Assembly (NCBI GenBank): GCA_017390225.1
Contig: JAFPCL010000034.1
Location: 1 to 6,527, forward strand
Length of the DNA stretch: 6,527 nucleotides
Reading direction: 5' to 3'
Origin: Clostridia bacterium
Lineage (GTDB): Bacteria; Bacillota; Clostridia; CAKSNL01; HGM11501
Shown: in pieces, positions 1-6,444 of the stretch
How the letters are laid out: each line of letters begins with the position of its first letter
Numbering within the stretch: position 1 is the stretch's first letter
Notes under the pieces: model-generated
Databases searched by the model: none
The model's input: the letters and a program-made list of their open reading frames with translations, nothing else
What the model was told of the DNA's origin: nothing
Position numbers and translations under genes: made by a program

Positions 1-160
1 GATACACACTGGAAGGAATACGACCCGTGACGATAGCAAACCTTCCACCTGCTTCGCAAAATCTTTGAATGGCTCTTTGATTTTCTTCGGATATATTCTT
101 CCCCGAATCTAAAAGTGTGTTGTCCATATCCGATAGCAACAGAACATCACGAAACTGCAT
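1..160 (-). CDS. HAD-superfamily hydrolase (Cof-like), N-terminal fragment
   Basis: Only the first 53 codons are present; the gene runs off the left edge. My own translation begins MQFRDVLLLSDMDNTLLDSG. DMDNTLLD at residues 11-18 matches HAD motif I (DxDxT), with the nucleophile Asp at 11 and the acid/base Asp at 13. FAIVTGR near residues 42-48 matches HAD motif II (hydrophobic strand, then Thr/Ser). The spacing between motifs and the intervening segment (EENQRAIQRFCEAGGRF) fit the Cof/HAD-IIB family of cytosolic sugar- or nucleotide-phosphate phosphatases; the specific substrate cannot be inferred. The ATG start is backed by AAGGAGAGG at 166-174. The gene overlaps the end of the lnt-like gene by 14 nt (147-160), which suggests translational coupling and membership of the same operon. 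The family is quite certain; the exact subfamily is not, because the cap domain lies outside the window. Confidence 0.85.
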   Translation of the reverse strand, partial: MQFRDVLLLSDMDNTLLDSGKNISEENQRAIQRFCEAGGRFAIVTGRIPSSVY

Positions 161-1577
161 TTTTACCTCTCCTTTTTTCAAAAATCAAAACAAGCAAACA
201 TAAGATTAACGGAAAATCTCCAACATAGCTAAAAAGTGTTCTTGTTTGTATATATTGAATTTCTCCTTCCAAAACGCCTTCTTTTTTCTCAGGCAATTTC
301 GAAAGAACACGTCCGCGCGGGTCAATCAACGCCGTTACCCCTGTTGTGGATGCATGTACCATGTATCGTCCTTGCTCCACAGCACGAAACGCCGACATTC
401 TCATATGCTGCTTTGCTTCCTCAGAGCCGTCAAACCAAGAATCATTGGTAGAAACAGCAAGAAGGGATGCTCCTTTTTGCACAGCTTCTCTCGCAAAAGA
501 AGAAAAGCAGGAGTCAAAGCAAATCAAACTGCCTATTTTCTTATTTCCTTCCCCGTGCAAATAAACATCTTCTCCGGATTTGAAGCTCAAAAGCCCCAAA
601 TACTTGGCAAGAAAGCCAAAACCCGGCGGCATATATTCACCGAAGGGAATTAAATGTATTTTATAGGATGTTGTTGCCACTTTGTCGTTTTTCAACATAT
701 GCATGGCAACTTTTCGTTGACCCTCGTAATCTGTTTCTATTGCTCCCACCATCACATGGGCATTGTCTTTGCAGAGTTTTTTGGCAATATAAGGCGTAAG
801 CTCTGCAGGATAAACGGTTTCCGAAAAAACAATCAAATCGCCTTGTGCCCGATTCACAAAAGATTCAAGTTCGGATATCGTATCAATATTTTTCCATTTT
901 TTATCAGATGGTATATTGTTTTGTACAATGCTGACTGTTCCGATTTCTCCCGGAGGCATCCGAAACATAGCAAAAGCACCAAACAGAAAATTTGCGACCA
1001 GCAAAATTCCCGCCGCATATAAAGGACGGACGCTTTTCTTCTGATATGCATGGCAAAAAGAACTATTAACAAAAACAATTAAAAACGTAATAAAAGCCGA
1101 CCCCAAAAGGCTTGACGATTGCATCATTACCCCTGATTGAGAATAGGCAAAGCTACACCAAGGAAATGCAAAGGGAGATTCCCCCCATCCTTGTATACCT
1201 TCTAAAAGCATAAATCCACACGCCGTTACGACCGGCGAGCCGTTTAGCCAAGTTTGTTTTCCAAGTACATAAAACAGAGCCATGTAGCCGACTACTCCGT
1301 ATATACAAAGCCCGAACCAGCAAAAGAAGGCAAAAAGAAAACCAACTGCGCCCGTAAGTCCAAACTCCGGCAATTCTCCGATAGAAAACAACCATGAAAT
1401 CGACAATCCATAGTAGACAAAGCCAAACAAAGCTACTAAGCGATAGTTTTTTTTACTATCAGAAATTGCAAGAAAAAAAGGCACCAAGGCAATCCACATC
1501 AAAAAAGAAAGAAACGAAAAACGCCTTGCCAGAAATGCAAGCAAGGCTGAAAAGATTGTCAGTCCCATTTGTTTCAA
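147..1577 (-). CDS. lnt: Apolipoprotein N-acyltransferase (Lnt family)
   Basis: Lnt transfers an acyl chain from a phospholipid to the N-terminal Cys of diacylated lipoproteins, with its active site on the outer face of the cytoplasmic membrane. With the TTG start proposed here the protein has 476 aa, near the usual size of about 500. It has about six hydrophobic segments in residues 5-205, a nitrilase-like domain at about 213-440 and a C-terminal membrane helix at about 449-466. The catalytic set is visible: Glu253 in VFSETVYP, Lys306 in YKIHLIPFGEYMPP (with Glu314) and Cys353 in SLICFDSC. Family landmarks FPWCSFAYSQ (about 138-147), TNDSWF (about 377-382) and RAVEQGRYMVHASTTGVTALIDPRG also match. 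The start is chosen as TTG at 1577 because AAAGGTGG (1585-1592) lies 7 nt upstream and the TTG overlaps the preceding stop as TTGA. An ATG at 1568 (MGLTIF) is the alternative. An upstream in-frame ATG at 1652 would add 25 non-hydrophobic residues over the transpeptidase gene and is unlikely. The family is very likely; acylation activity in this host is inferred. Confidence 0.92.
   Translation of the reverse strand: MKQMGLTIFSALLAFLARRFSFLSFLMWIALVPFFLAISDSKKNYRLVALFGFVYYGLSISWLFSIGELPEFGLTGAVGFLFAFFCWFGLCIYGVVGYMALFYVLGKQTWLNGSPVVTACGFMLLEGIQGWGESPFAFPWCSFAYSQSGVMMQSSSLLGSAFITFLIVFVNSSFCHAYQKKSVRPLYAAGILLVANFLFGAFAMFRMPPGEIGTVSIVQNNIPSDKKWKNIDTISELESFVNRAQGDLIVFSETVYPAELTPYIAKKLCKDNAHVMVGAIETDYEGQRKVAMHMLKNDKVATTSYKIHLIPFGEYMPPGFGFLAKYLGLLSFKSGEDVYLHGEGNKKIGSLICFDSCFSSFAREAVQKGASLLAVSTNDSWFDGSEEAKQHMRMSAFRAVEQGRYMVHASTTGVTALIDPRGRVLSKLPEKKEGVLEGEIQYIQTRTLFSYVGDFPLILCLLVLIFEKRRGKNAVS
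166..174 (-). promoter_or_regulatory. Ribosome binding site of the HAD hydrolase gene, inside lnt
   Basis: AAGGAGAGG lies within the final codons of the lnt-like gene. Its AGGAG core is 8 nt before the ATG at 160, supporting that start and coupling to lnt translation. Confidence 0.8.
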
Positions 1578-2689
1578 TAGATGACCACCTTTGTTTTGGG
1601 AGGAATATAATCTGCCAACCAGTTGATATCCTCTTGCTTCAAACGAATACATCCTAACGAAGCAGGTCTTCCCATGGTTCCGTCCATCAAAGCCCCGTTA
1701 TAGTAATACAAAATAGAATGTAGTGCAATACCGCGTTTTGTATCCAAGTACATTACGGGATAAACCCAATGTCCGTCATTTTTCCATCCGCTTTTCAGTA
1801 AATACTGATACTCATATTCCACTTGCGGTGTGGGTGTTCGATTCGCACCTGTGGCACACTTGTGGGTTCTGATCATTTTCCAATGATACTGCTCCCCTAA
1901 GAAGACGGAAACACTTTGTTTTTTCAAACTGATAAACACCAGATAATCCGTTTGGCTATCGTAGCCCATAGCATTGACGAAATCCGTTTTCAACGCTTCT
2001 GACCAGTCATCATCATCTGTGTACTTCGATGACGAAATGGAAAGGGCATTATAATTAACCCATCCTTCCTGTCCTTCCGGTGTGCGGATTTTAGCTTTTG
2101 CCTGATTTCTGTGATCTATCATATATACCGTTGCCCCGGAAAGAGCCGAAACACCTGTCCGTTCTTTTCCATAGGGTTCTGTATATAAAACCTGGGTTTG
2201 GCGCACCGTGCAGGGAACGCCACCGGGGAGCAATTGATTTTTTAATGCATCCAGATTTCTTCCATACCATTCGGCATCGGTATAAGGATAATTAGGAAGC
2301 TCCATCGTCAAATATCTCGAAAAGCCGTCAACCACAGCCTCAAAAGCAATCTGTGTTTCTTGGTGCTCGTGCACATAAGGGATTGTGGTTTTCATAGAAA
2401 AAATAGCATAGGTATCAAAAACACACCCATCCTGTGCAAATTCCGCCACGGGACTTCCGTTGACATACCAACGAACACTTCCGTATGCCGTGACCCCTTT
2501 ATTGAACACGCAGACGGAAAAAGAAACCTTCCCGTCCGCCTTCAAATACTCCGTGGTCTTCTGCCATTCTATGGTTATAAAATCTTCTGATGAAAAAGGC
2601 AAATACGTACTTTTTGCAACGCTTGCTTCCGCAAACGCATGCGTTCCAAAAAGAAAAATCACCATCAAAAGACATATGCACTTTTTCAT
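1574..2689 (-). CDS. Exported L,D-transpeptidase (YkuD domain)
   Basis: This predicted 371-aa protein would act outside the membrane on peptidoglycan, forming 3-3 cross-links or attaching or trimming stem peptides by a Cys acyl-enzyme. It opens with a signal peptide, MKKCICLLMVIFLFGTHAFA, with likely cleavage after AFA at residue 20. Residues about 40-132 are beta-rich and Ig-like in pattern (FSVCVFNKGV...VRWYVNGSPV), but no family is recognised. Residues about 160-218 look like a bacterial SH3 module (VRQTQVLYTEPYG...EGWVNYNAL). The YkuD domain covers about 247-371, from YLVFISLKKQSVSVFLGEQ to the end. Its catalytic motif has His324 (GIALHS) and SLGCIRL with Ser344, Cys347 and Arg349, so Leu stands where many members have His (SHGC). 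The start at 2689 is preferred to the ATG at 2701: it gives a clean MKK signal peptide, and AAAGGA (2701-2706) sits 11 nt upstream, whereas the earlier ATG overlaps that site. The gene begins 15 nt after the YnbB-like stop. Confidence 0.93.
   Translation of the reverse strand: MKKCICLLMVIFLFGTHAFAEASVAKSTYLPFSSEDFITIEWQKTTEYLKADGKVSFSVCVFNKGVTAYGSVRWYVNGSPVAEFAQDGCVFDTYAIFSMKTTIPYVHEHQETQIAFEAVVDGFSRYLTMELPNYPYTDAEWYGRNLDALKNQLLPGGVPCTVRQTQVLYTEPYGKERTGVSALSGATVYMIDHRNQAKAKIRTPEGQEGWVNYNALSISSSKYTDDDDWSEALKTDFVNAMGYDSQTDYLVFISLKKQSVSVFLGEQYHWKMIRTHKCATGANRTPTPQVEYEYQYLLKSGWKNDGHWVYPVMYLDTKRGIALHSILYYYNGALMDGTMGRPASLGCIRLKQEDINWLADYIPPKTKVVIY
1585..1592 (-). promoter_or_regulatory. Ribosome binding site deciding the lnt TTG start
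   Basis: AAAGGTGG, one mismatch from AAAGGAGG, lies in the last codons of the transpeptidase gene. It is 7 nt before TTG (1577) but 16 nt before the ATG at 1568, so spacing favours the TTG that overlaps the preceding TGA. Confidence 0.65.
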
Positions 2690-2700
2690 ACCAAAATACA

Positions 2701-2706
2701 TCCTTT
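2701..2706 (-). promoter_or_regulatory. Ribosome binding site deciding the L,D-transpeptidase start
   Basis: AAAGGA lies 11 nt before the ATG at 2689 and overlaps the stop codon of the YnbB-like gene (2705-2707). The other candidate ATG at 2701 overlaps this site and so has no usable Shine-Dalgarno spacing. The 11-nt spacing is a little long. Confidence 0.55.
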
Positions 2707-3961
2707 AAACATTTTTTGATTTACAGTGTTGCATGGCATACAGAATCCCCAGCTTTCCCGATTCGTATGTAATACCACCTTGCACAAATACCGTATAGGG
2801 CGGCTTGACGGGACCATCCGCAGAAAGCTCGATAGATGCACCATTGATAAAAGCGCCTGCCGCCATAATGACAGGGCATGCGTATCCCGGCATTTCCCAC
2901 GGCTCGGGAACGACGTGTGCATCAATCGGAGACCCGGACTGGATCCCCTGACAGAATGCAATCAGCTTTTCAGCACTGCCAAGACGCACCGTTTGGATGA
3001 TGTCCGCACGGTAAGAATCCGGCGCCGGCCATACCTCATATCCTGCATTTTTAAACAGTGCACCGCAGAAGCAGGCTGTTTTCACCGCTTGTGCAACCAC
3101 GTGCGGTGCCATAAATAAGCCTTGATATAAAAGACGATTTTCATCCAGGCTTGCGCCGGCTTCTTTTCCGATGCCGACAGATGTCAGACGATATGATACC
3201 AGTTCCACAAGATCACTGCGCCCTGCAATATATCCGCCGGTTCTTGCCAAAGAGCCACCGGCATTTTTAATCAAAGAGCCTGCCATAATGTCTGCTCCGT
3301 AATAAGTCGGTTCATGCTCTTCTACAAATTCACCGTAGCAGTTATCTACCATGCAGATGGTGTCGGGGCTGATTTCATGAATCGTTTTCACCATTTCACC
3401 GATGTCTGCCGCCGGGAAAGCACTGCGATCGGAAGAATAGCCCATAGAGCGCTGAATATATGCCATTTTAATCGGCTTTTCCCGAAGCTTTGCACACACA
3501 GCTTCCATGTCTACTTTGCCGTCAATCAGTTCGATTGCCTCAAAAGAAACTCCGAAATCTTTTAAAGATCCGTTTCCCGGTTCTCCTGCAATCCCTATAA
3601 CTTCTTCCATTGTGTCGTACGGCTTTCCGGTGATAGACAGCATCGTATCCCCCGGTCTTAAAACACCGAAAAGACACAACGACAAAGCATGGGTGCCGGA
3701 CACAATGGTATGACGAACCAGTGCATCCTCGGCTTCGAGTGCACGGGCAAAAACACGGTCGAGGGCATCTCGTCCCAAATCGCCATAGCCATAGCCTGTA
3801 GAACCATGCAGATGCGCTTCGGATATTTTTTCTTCATGAAAAGCCGATAACACCTTTTGCTGATTCAACAAGCACACATGATCCGCCCGCAAGAAAACCT
3901 CTTTGACTGCTTCTTCTGCTTTTTTTGCTTCTTCAAGCATTGTTTCCGATAATAAATTCAC
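2705..3961 (-). CDS. YnbB / methionine gamma-lyase-family PLP enzyme (historically 'aluminum resistance protein')
   Basis: This 418-aa protein is a fold-type I PLP-dependent enzyme of the Met_gamma_lyase family (PF06838; Bacillus YnbB and relatives), and its length is typical. Signature segments are GSTGYGYGDLGRDALDRVFA (53-72), the cofactor-contacting VSGTHALSL (87-95), MVDNCYGEF (204-212) with Asp206 as the expected PLP pyridine-nitrogen partner, and SLIKNAGGSLARTGGYIAGR (229-248) with Lys232 as the likely Schiff-base lysine. The C-terminal region includes DAHVVPEPWEMPGY and FVQGGITYESGKLGILYAMQ. The family is annotated as methionine gamma-lyase or aluminum resistance, but I know of no firm reaction for the YnbB branch, so carbon-sulfur lyase activity is only a possibility. 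The start is GTG at 3961, supported by AGAGGGA (3968-3974) 6 nt upstream. It lies 18 nt after the iorB stop, which indicates co-transcription. It is probably cytosolic, with no signal peptide or membrane segment. Confidence 0.93.
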   Translation of the reverse strand: MNLLSETMLEEAKKAEEAVKEVFLRADHVCLLNQQKVLSAFHEEKISEAHLHGSTGYGYGDLGRDALDRVFARALEAEDALVRHTIVSGTHALSLCLFGVLRPGDTMLSITGKPYDTMEEVIGIAGEPGNGSLKDFGVSFEAIELIDGKVDMEAVCAKLREKPIKMAYIQRSMGYSSDRSAFPAADIGEMVKTIHEISPDTICMVDNCYGEFVEEHEPTYYGADIMAGSLIKNAGGSLARTGGYIAGRSDLVELVSYRLTSVGIGKEAGASLDENRLLYQGLFMAPHVVAQAVKTACFCGALFKNAGYEVWPAPDSYRADIIQTVRLGSAEKLIAFCQGIQSGSPIDAHVVPEPWEMPGYACPVIMAAGAFINGASIELSADGPVKPPYTVFVQGGITYESGKLGILYAMQHCKSKNV

Positions 3962-3967
3962 TGTTTT

Positions 3968-3974
3968 TCCCTCT
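3968..3974 (-). promoter_or_regulatory. Ribosome binding site deciding the GTG start of the YnbB-like gene
   Basis: AGAGGGA lies 6 nt before GTG at 3961. This site is the reason for accepting the GTG over the in-frame ATG eight codons further in. Confidence 0.75.
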
Positions 3975-3979
3975 GTCTT

Positions 3980-4555
3980 TTACGCTTTCTTTATTTCATA
4001 TCCCATTTGGAATGCTTTTAGGTTCACATCGATAAAAGCAGGCTTTACCGTTGCACGAATTGCATTTTCCCAAATTTCCTTATCAATGTCCATACCGGCA
4101 GCCAAAGCGCCGACAAGTACAACATTGACGGCTTTTTCCGTGCCGGCTTCTTTCGCCATGGCAAGCGCATCAAAAAACATGGAAGGAACGCCGGCATCCT
4201 TTAAGATTCCGGGAATATTTTCGGGATATTTTGCCTGTCCGGTAATAACGGGCATGGGATCAATATTGTTCGCATTGACAATCATCAGACCGTCTTTTTT
4301 CAAATAAGAGCTCCAGCGTAGTGCTTCCAGCTCTTCAAAAGCCAGAATATAATCCGCCTGACCGGGTTCGATAATGGGAGAAGCTACTTTTTCGCTGTAG
4401 CGAACATAGGTGACAACACTGCCGCCACGTTGCGACATACCGTGAACCTCGGAGACTTTAACATCGCATCCCATGGATGCAACTGCATTGCCGATAATAC
4501 GGCTGGCAAGCAATGTTCCCTGACCGCCAACGCCTACAATCATAATATTTGCCAT
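3980..4555 (-). CDS. iorB: Indolepyruvate oxidoreductase subunit beta (IorB)
   Basis: This 191-aa protein is the small, gamma-domain subunit of indolepyruvate:ferredoxin oxidoreductase, which converts aryl pyruvates plus CoA to arylacetyl-CoA and CO2 while reducing ferredoxin. The N-terminus shows the family's glycine-rich motif GVGGQGTLLASRIIG (8-22), followed by EVHGMSQRGGSVVTYVRYS (37-54), both characteristic of the pyruvate/ketoisovalerate oxidoreductase gamma domain (PF01558). Length matches the family. ATG at 4555 follows the iorA stop after 1 nt (TAAAATG), with AAGGAGG (4565-4571) inside the end of iorA, 9 nt upstream, so the two subunits are expected to be made in balance. It is a cytosolic partner of IorA and carries no Fe-S motif of its own. 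Confidence 0.96.
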   Translation of the reverse strand: MANIMIVGVGGQGTLLASRIIGNAVASMGCDVKVSEVHGMSQRGGSVVTYVRYSEKVASPIIEPGQADYILAFEELEALRWSSYLKKDGLMIVNANNIDPMPVITGQAKYPENIPGILKDAGVPSMFFDALAMAKEAGTEKAVNVVLVGALAAGMDIDKEIWENAIRATVKPAFIDVNLKAFQMGYEIKKA

Positions 4556-4556
4556 T

Positions 4557-6290
4557 TTATTTATCCTCCTTCAAAAGTTCCATAGCGGAGAATTTACAGG
4601 TATCCAGGCATAATCCGCAACCGACACAAGTATTGATATCAATGCTTGCTTTACCTTCGTTGAAACGAATGGCCGGACAACCGATACGCATACAAGCTTT
4701 GCAGCCACGGCAGGCGTCTGTAATCTGAACCTTCGGTCCTTGCTTGATTCCGGGCAGAAGCACACAGGGTCTGCGTGCAATGATCACGGAAACATCATCC
4801 ACCGCTGTTTCACGTTCAAGAACTTCTTTCAATTCAGCACGGTTAAAGGGATCAACCACAAAAACACGTTCACAACCGATGGATTCTGCCAGTTTGACAA
4901 TATCCACCTGCTTTGTCTTTTCATTTTTCAGTGTCAATCCGTTGGCAGGATTGTTCTGATGTCCGGTCATACCGGTGATGCCGTTGTCCAGAATCAAGAT
5001 CGTTGTATTGGATTTGTTGTATACAGCATTGATTAAACCTGTGATACCGCTATGAATAAAGGTACTGTCGCCGATGACAGCAACACTCTTTTTGTCAAGA
5101 CCTGCTTTATATGCACCATGTGCCATGCCGATACCTGCACCCATGCAGACAACAGAGTCAATGGCAGCCAAAGGTGCGGCTGCACCCAAAGTGTAGCAAC
5201 CGATATCGCCGAACACGGTGTATTTCAACCCGGACAGCACAGAGAAGGTTGCACGATGCGGACATCCGGGGCAAAGCACCGGAGGACGCATGGGGGCTGC
5301 CGGAACGTCTTTGAATGCGATTTCTTTGGTTTCGCTCAATACAGCGGCGGCAATTTTTTCTGCCGTGTATTCCCCAATCAGAGAGAGCTTGTCTTTGCCG
5401 TGTACCGTGATGCCGAGACTCTTGATGTAATCCTCAACAAAGGGATCCAGTTCCTCGAGGCACCACAATTCCTTAACACTGCCTGCAAATTCTTTCAGCA
5501 GTGTGTCGGACAGCGGATACATCATGCCCAGCTTTAGATAACTGACGGAATCTCCCAAAGCTTCTTTGGCATAAACATACGATGTTCCGCCGGTAATGAC
5601 GCCGATTTCCTTGCCGGGATTTTCAATGCGATTGAGGCTTGTGGTTGCCGCAAATTCCTGCAGTTTCTTATAACGCTCTTCTACCACAACATGGCGACCA
5701 CGAGCATTGGCAGGCATCATGACAAATTTCGGAATATCCTTCTCGTATGCCTTGGTTTCTTTTTCAACACGTTCCATCGGCTCTACCAGGCTCTGCGAAT
5801 GAGAAACACGGGTAGACAAACGAAGGATTACAGGTGTATCAAAGGTTTCACTGATTTCAAAGGCTTCTTTCATAAAATCACGGCATTCTCCGCTGTCGGA
5901 CGGCTCAATAACCGGAATTTTAGCCAGACGTGCATAGTGACGGGTGTCCTGTTCGTTCTGAGAGCTGTGCATACCGGGATCGTCTGCCGCACAAATGACA
6001 AGACCGCCGTTCACGCCTGTATAGGCTACGGTAAGCAGAGGGTCTGCCGCAACATTCACCCCAACGTGCTTCATGGCACACATGGAACGAACACCTGCCA
6101 AAGAAGCACCGATTGCTGTTTCCATTGCTACTTTTTCATTGGGTGCCCATTCTGCATATACCTCATCATAACGTGCAATGCACTCTGTTATTTCCGTGCT
6201 GGGTGTACCGGGATAAGCACTGACAACCTTGACGCCCGCCTCATATGCGCCGCGAGCGACGGCATCATTGCCAAGCATAAGCTGTTTCAT
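4557..6290 (-). CDS. iorA: Indolepyruvate:ferredoxin oxidoreductase subunit alpha (IorA)
   Basis: This 577-aa large subunit oxidatively decarboxylates indolepyruvate and related aryl pyruvates arising from transamination of aromatic amino acids. The N-terminal pyrimidine-binding region carries SAYPGTPSTEI (24-34), EWAPNEKVAMETAIGAS (47-63) and DDPGMHSSQNEQDTRHYA (103-120). The TPP/Mg region carries CPGCPHRATF (340-349), GDIGCYTLGA (361-370), GDSTFIHSGITGLINAVYN (407-425) and LDNGITGMTGHQ (434-445). A C-terminal ferredoxin-like domain has two 4Fe-4S motifs: Cys527/530/533/538 (CX2CX2CX4CP) and Cys555/558/561/565 (CX2CX2CX3C). The last Cys is followed by Lys instead of the usual Pro. Length is normal for the family. 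ATG at 6290 has AAGGAGG (6298-6304) 7 nt upstream. It is the first gene after the promoter at 6343-6371 and heads the operon. The enzyme class is oxygen-sensitive, which implies an anaerobic host. Confidence 0.97.
   Translation of the reverse strand: MKQLMLGNDAVARGAYEAGVKVVSAYPGTPSTEITECIARYDEVYAEWAPNEKVAMETAIGASLAGVRSMCAMKHVGVNVAADPLLTVAYTGVNGGLVICAADDPGMHSSQNEQDTRHYARLAKIPVIEPSDSGECRDFMKEAFEISETFDTPVILRLSTRVSHSQSLVEPMERVEKETKAYEKDIPKFVMMPANARGRHVVVEERYKKLQEFAATTSLNRIENPGKEIGVITGGTSYVYAKEALGDSVSYLKLGMMYPLSDTLLKEFAGSVKELWCLEELDPFVEDYIKSLGITVHGKDKLSLIGEYTAEKIAAAVLSETKEIAFKDVPAAPMRPPVLCPGCPHRATFSVLSGLKYTVFGDIGCYTLGAAAPLAAIDSVVCMGAGIGMAHGAYKAGLDKKSVAVIGDSTFIHSGITGLINAVYNKSNTTILILDNGITGMTGHQNNPANGLTLKNEKTKQVDIVKLAESIGCERVFVVDPFNRAELKEVLERETAVDDVSVIIARRPCVLLPGIKQGPKVQITDACRGCKACMRIGCPAIRFNEGKASIDINTCVGCGLCLDTCKFSAMELLKEDK
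4565..4571 (-). promoter_or_regulatory. Ribosome binding site of iorB, inside iorA
   Basis: AAGGAGG lies in the last codons of iorA, 9 nt before the iorB ATG. With only 1 nt between the iorA stop and the iorB start, it supports stop-start re-initiation. Confidence 0.85.
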
Positions 6291-6297
6291 TTTGTTT

Positions 6298-6304
6298 CCT
6301 CCTT
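6298..6304 (-). promoter_or_regulatory. Ribosome binding site of iorA
   Basis: AAGGAGG, a full anti-Shine-Dalgarno match, sits 7 nt before the iorA ATG and fixes that start. A weak 5-bp hairpin (GCTGA/TCAGC at 6309-6313 and 6322-6326) lies just 5' of it in the leader and could only modestly affect access. Confidence 0.85.
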
Positions 6305-6342
6305 AATAGCTGATCTGTTTTTCAGCATAAAAATACAGATTA

Positions 6343-6371
6343 AGTATACATGAAACAGCCTTTAATGTCAA
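6343..6371 (-). promoter_or_regulatory. Sigma-A/sigma-70 promoter of the iorA operon
   Basis: Reading the minus strand, TTGACA (6366-6371) is followed by exactly 17 nt and then TATACT (6343-6348). This is a perfect -35 and a five-of-six -10 at the optimal spacing. The region just upstream of the -35 (about 6372-6389) is AT-rich and could help RNA polymerase as an UP-like element. Transcription should start near 6336, leaving a leader of about 46 nt before the iorA ATG, too short for a typical riboswitch or T-box. No comparable promoter was noticed between the downstream genes, so this one probably drives the whole operon. Confidence 0.85.
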
Positions 6372-6377
6372 GACATT
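6364..6377. promoter_or_regulatory. Inverted repeat over the -35 box, possible operator
   Basis: AATGTC-AA-GACATT is an inverted repeat with perfect 6-bp arms and a 2-nt centre that contains the whole -35 hexamer. A repressor bound here would block polymerase. The repeat is directly visible; its role as an operator is inference, and no regulator gene is present in the window. Two further repeats lie beside it: CATTTT/AAAATG (6374-6379 and 6384-6389) and ACAGCC/GGCTGT (6355-6360 and 6391-6396). Confidence 0.4.
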
Positions 6378-6444
6378 TTTAATAAAATGGGGCTGTAAAA
6401 TAATTCTTTTGAATCCGGGGATGGAAAAAAAGAGTGCGGAACGT

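Noticed and set aside
1578..1652. Upstream ATG extension of lnt to 1652
   Set aside because: It would put 25 polar residues ahead of the first membrane helix and overlap the conserved end of the YkuD domain by 79 nt. A TTG with a well-spaced ribosome site fits better.
5052..5537. A 161-codon plus-strand open frame antisense to iorA
   Set aside because: It is a shadow of the IorA frame, with low-complexity composition, no family motif and no promoter noticed ahead of it.
6291..6336. Riboswitch or T-box leader before iorA
   Set aside because: The inferred leader is only about 46 nt and holds just weak 5-6 bp pairings, with no T-box or riboswitch consensus.
6309..6340. ATCTGT/ACAGAT inverted repeat (6313-6318, 6335-6340) and GCTGA/TCAGC hairpin as a regulatory leader
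   Set aside because: The arms are short and mutually exclusive, the first pair straddles the predicted transcription start, and such pairs are expected by chance in this AT-rich stretch.
5691..6353. A 220-codon plus-strand open frame antisense to iorA and its leader
   Set aside because: It lies opposite a clear IorA coding frame, is rich in Cys/His/Arg as antisense frames often are, has no recognisable domain, and no convincing ribosome site was seen.
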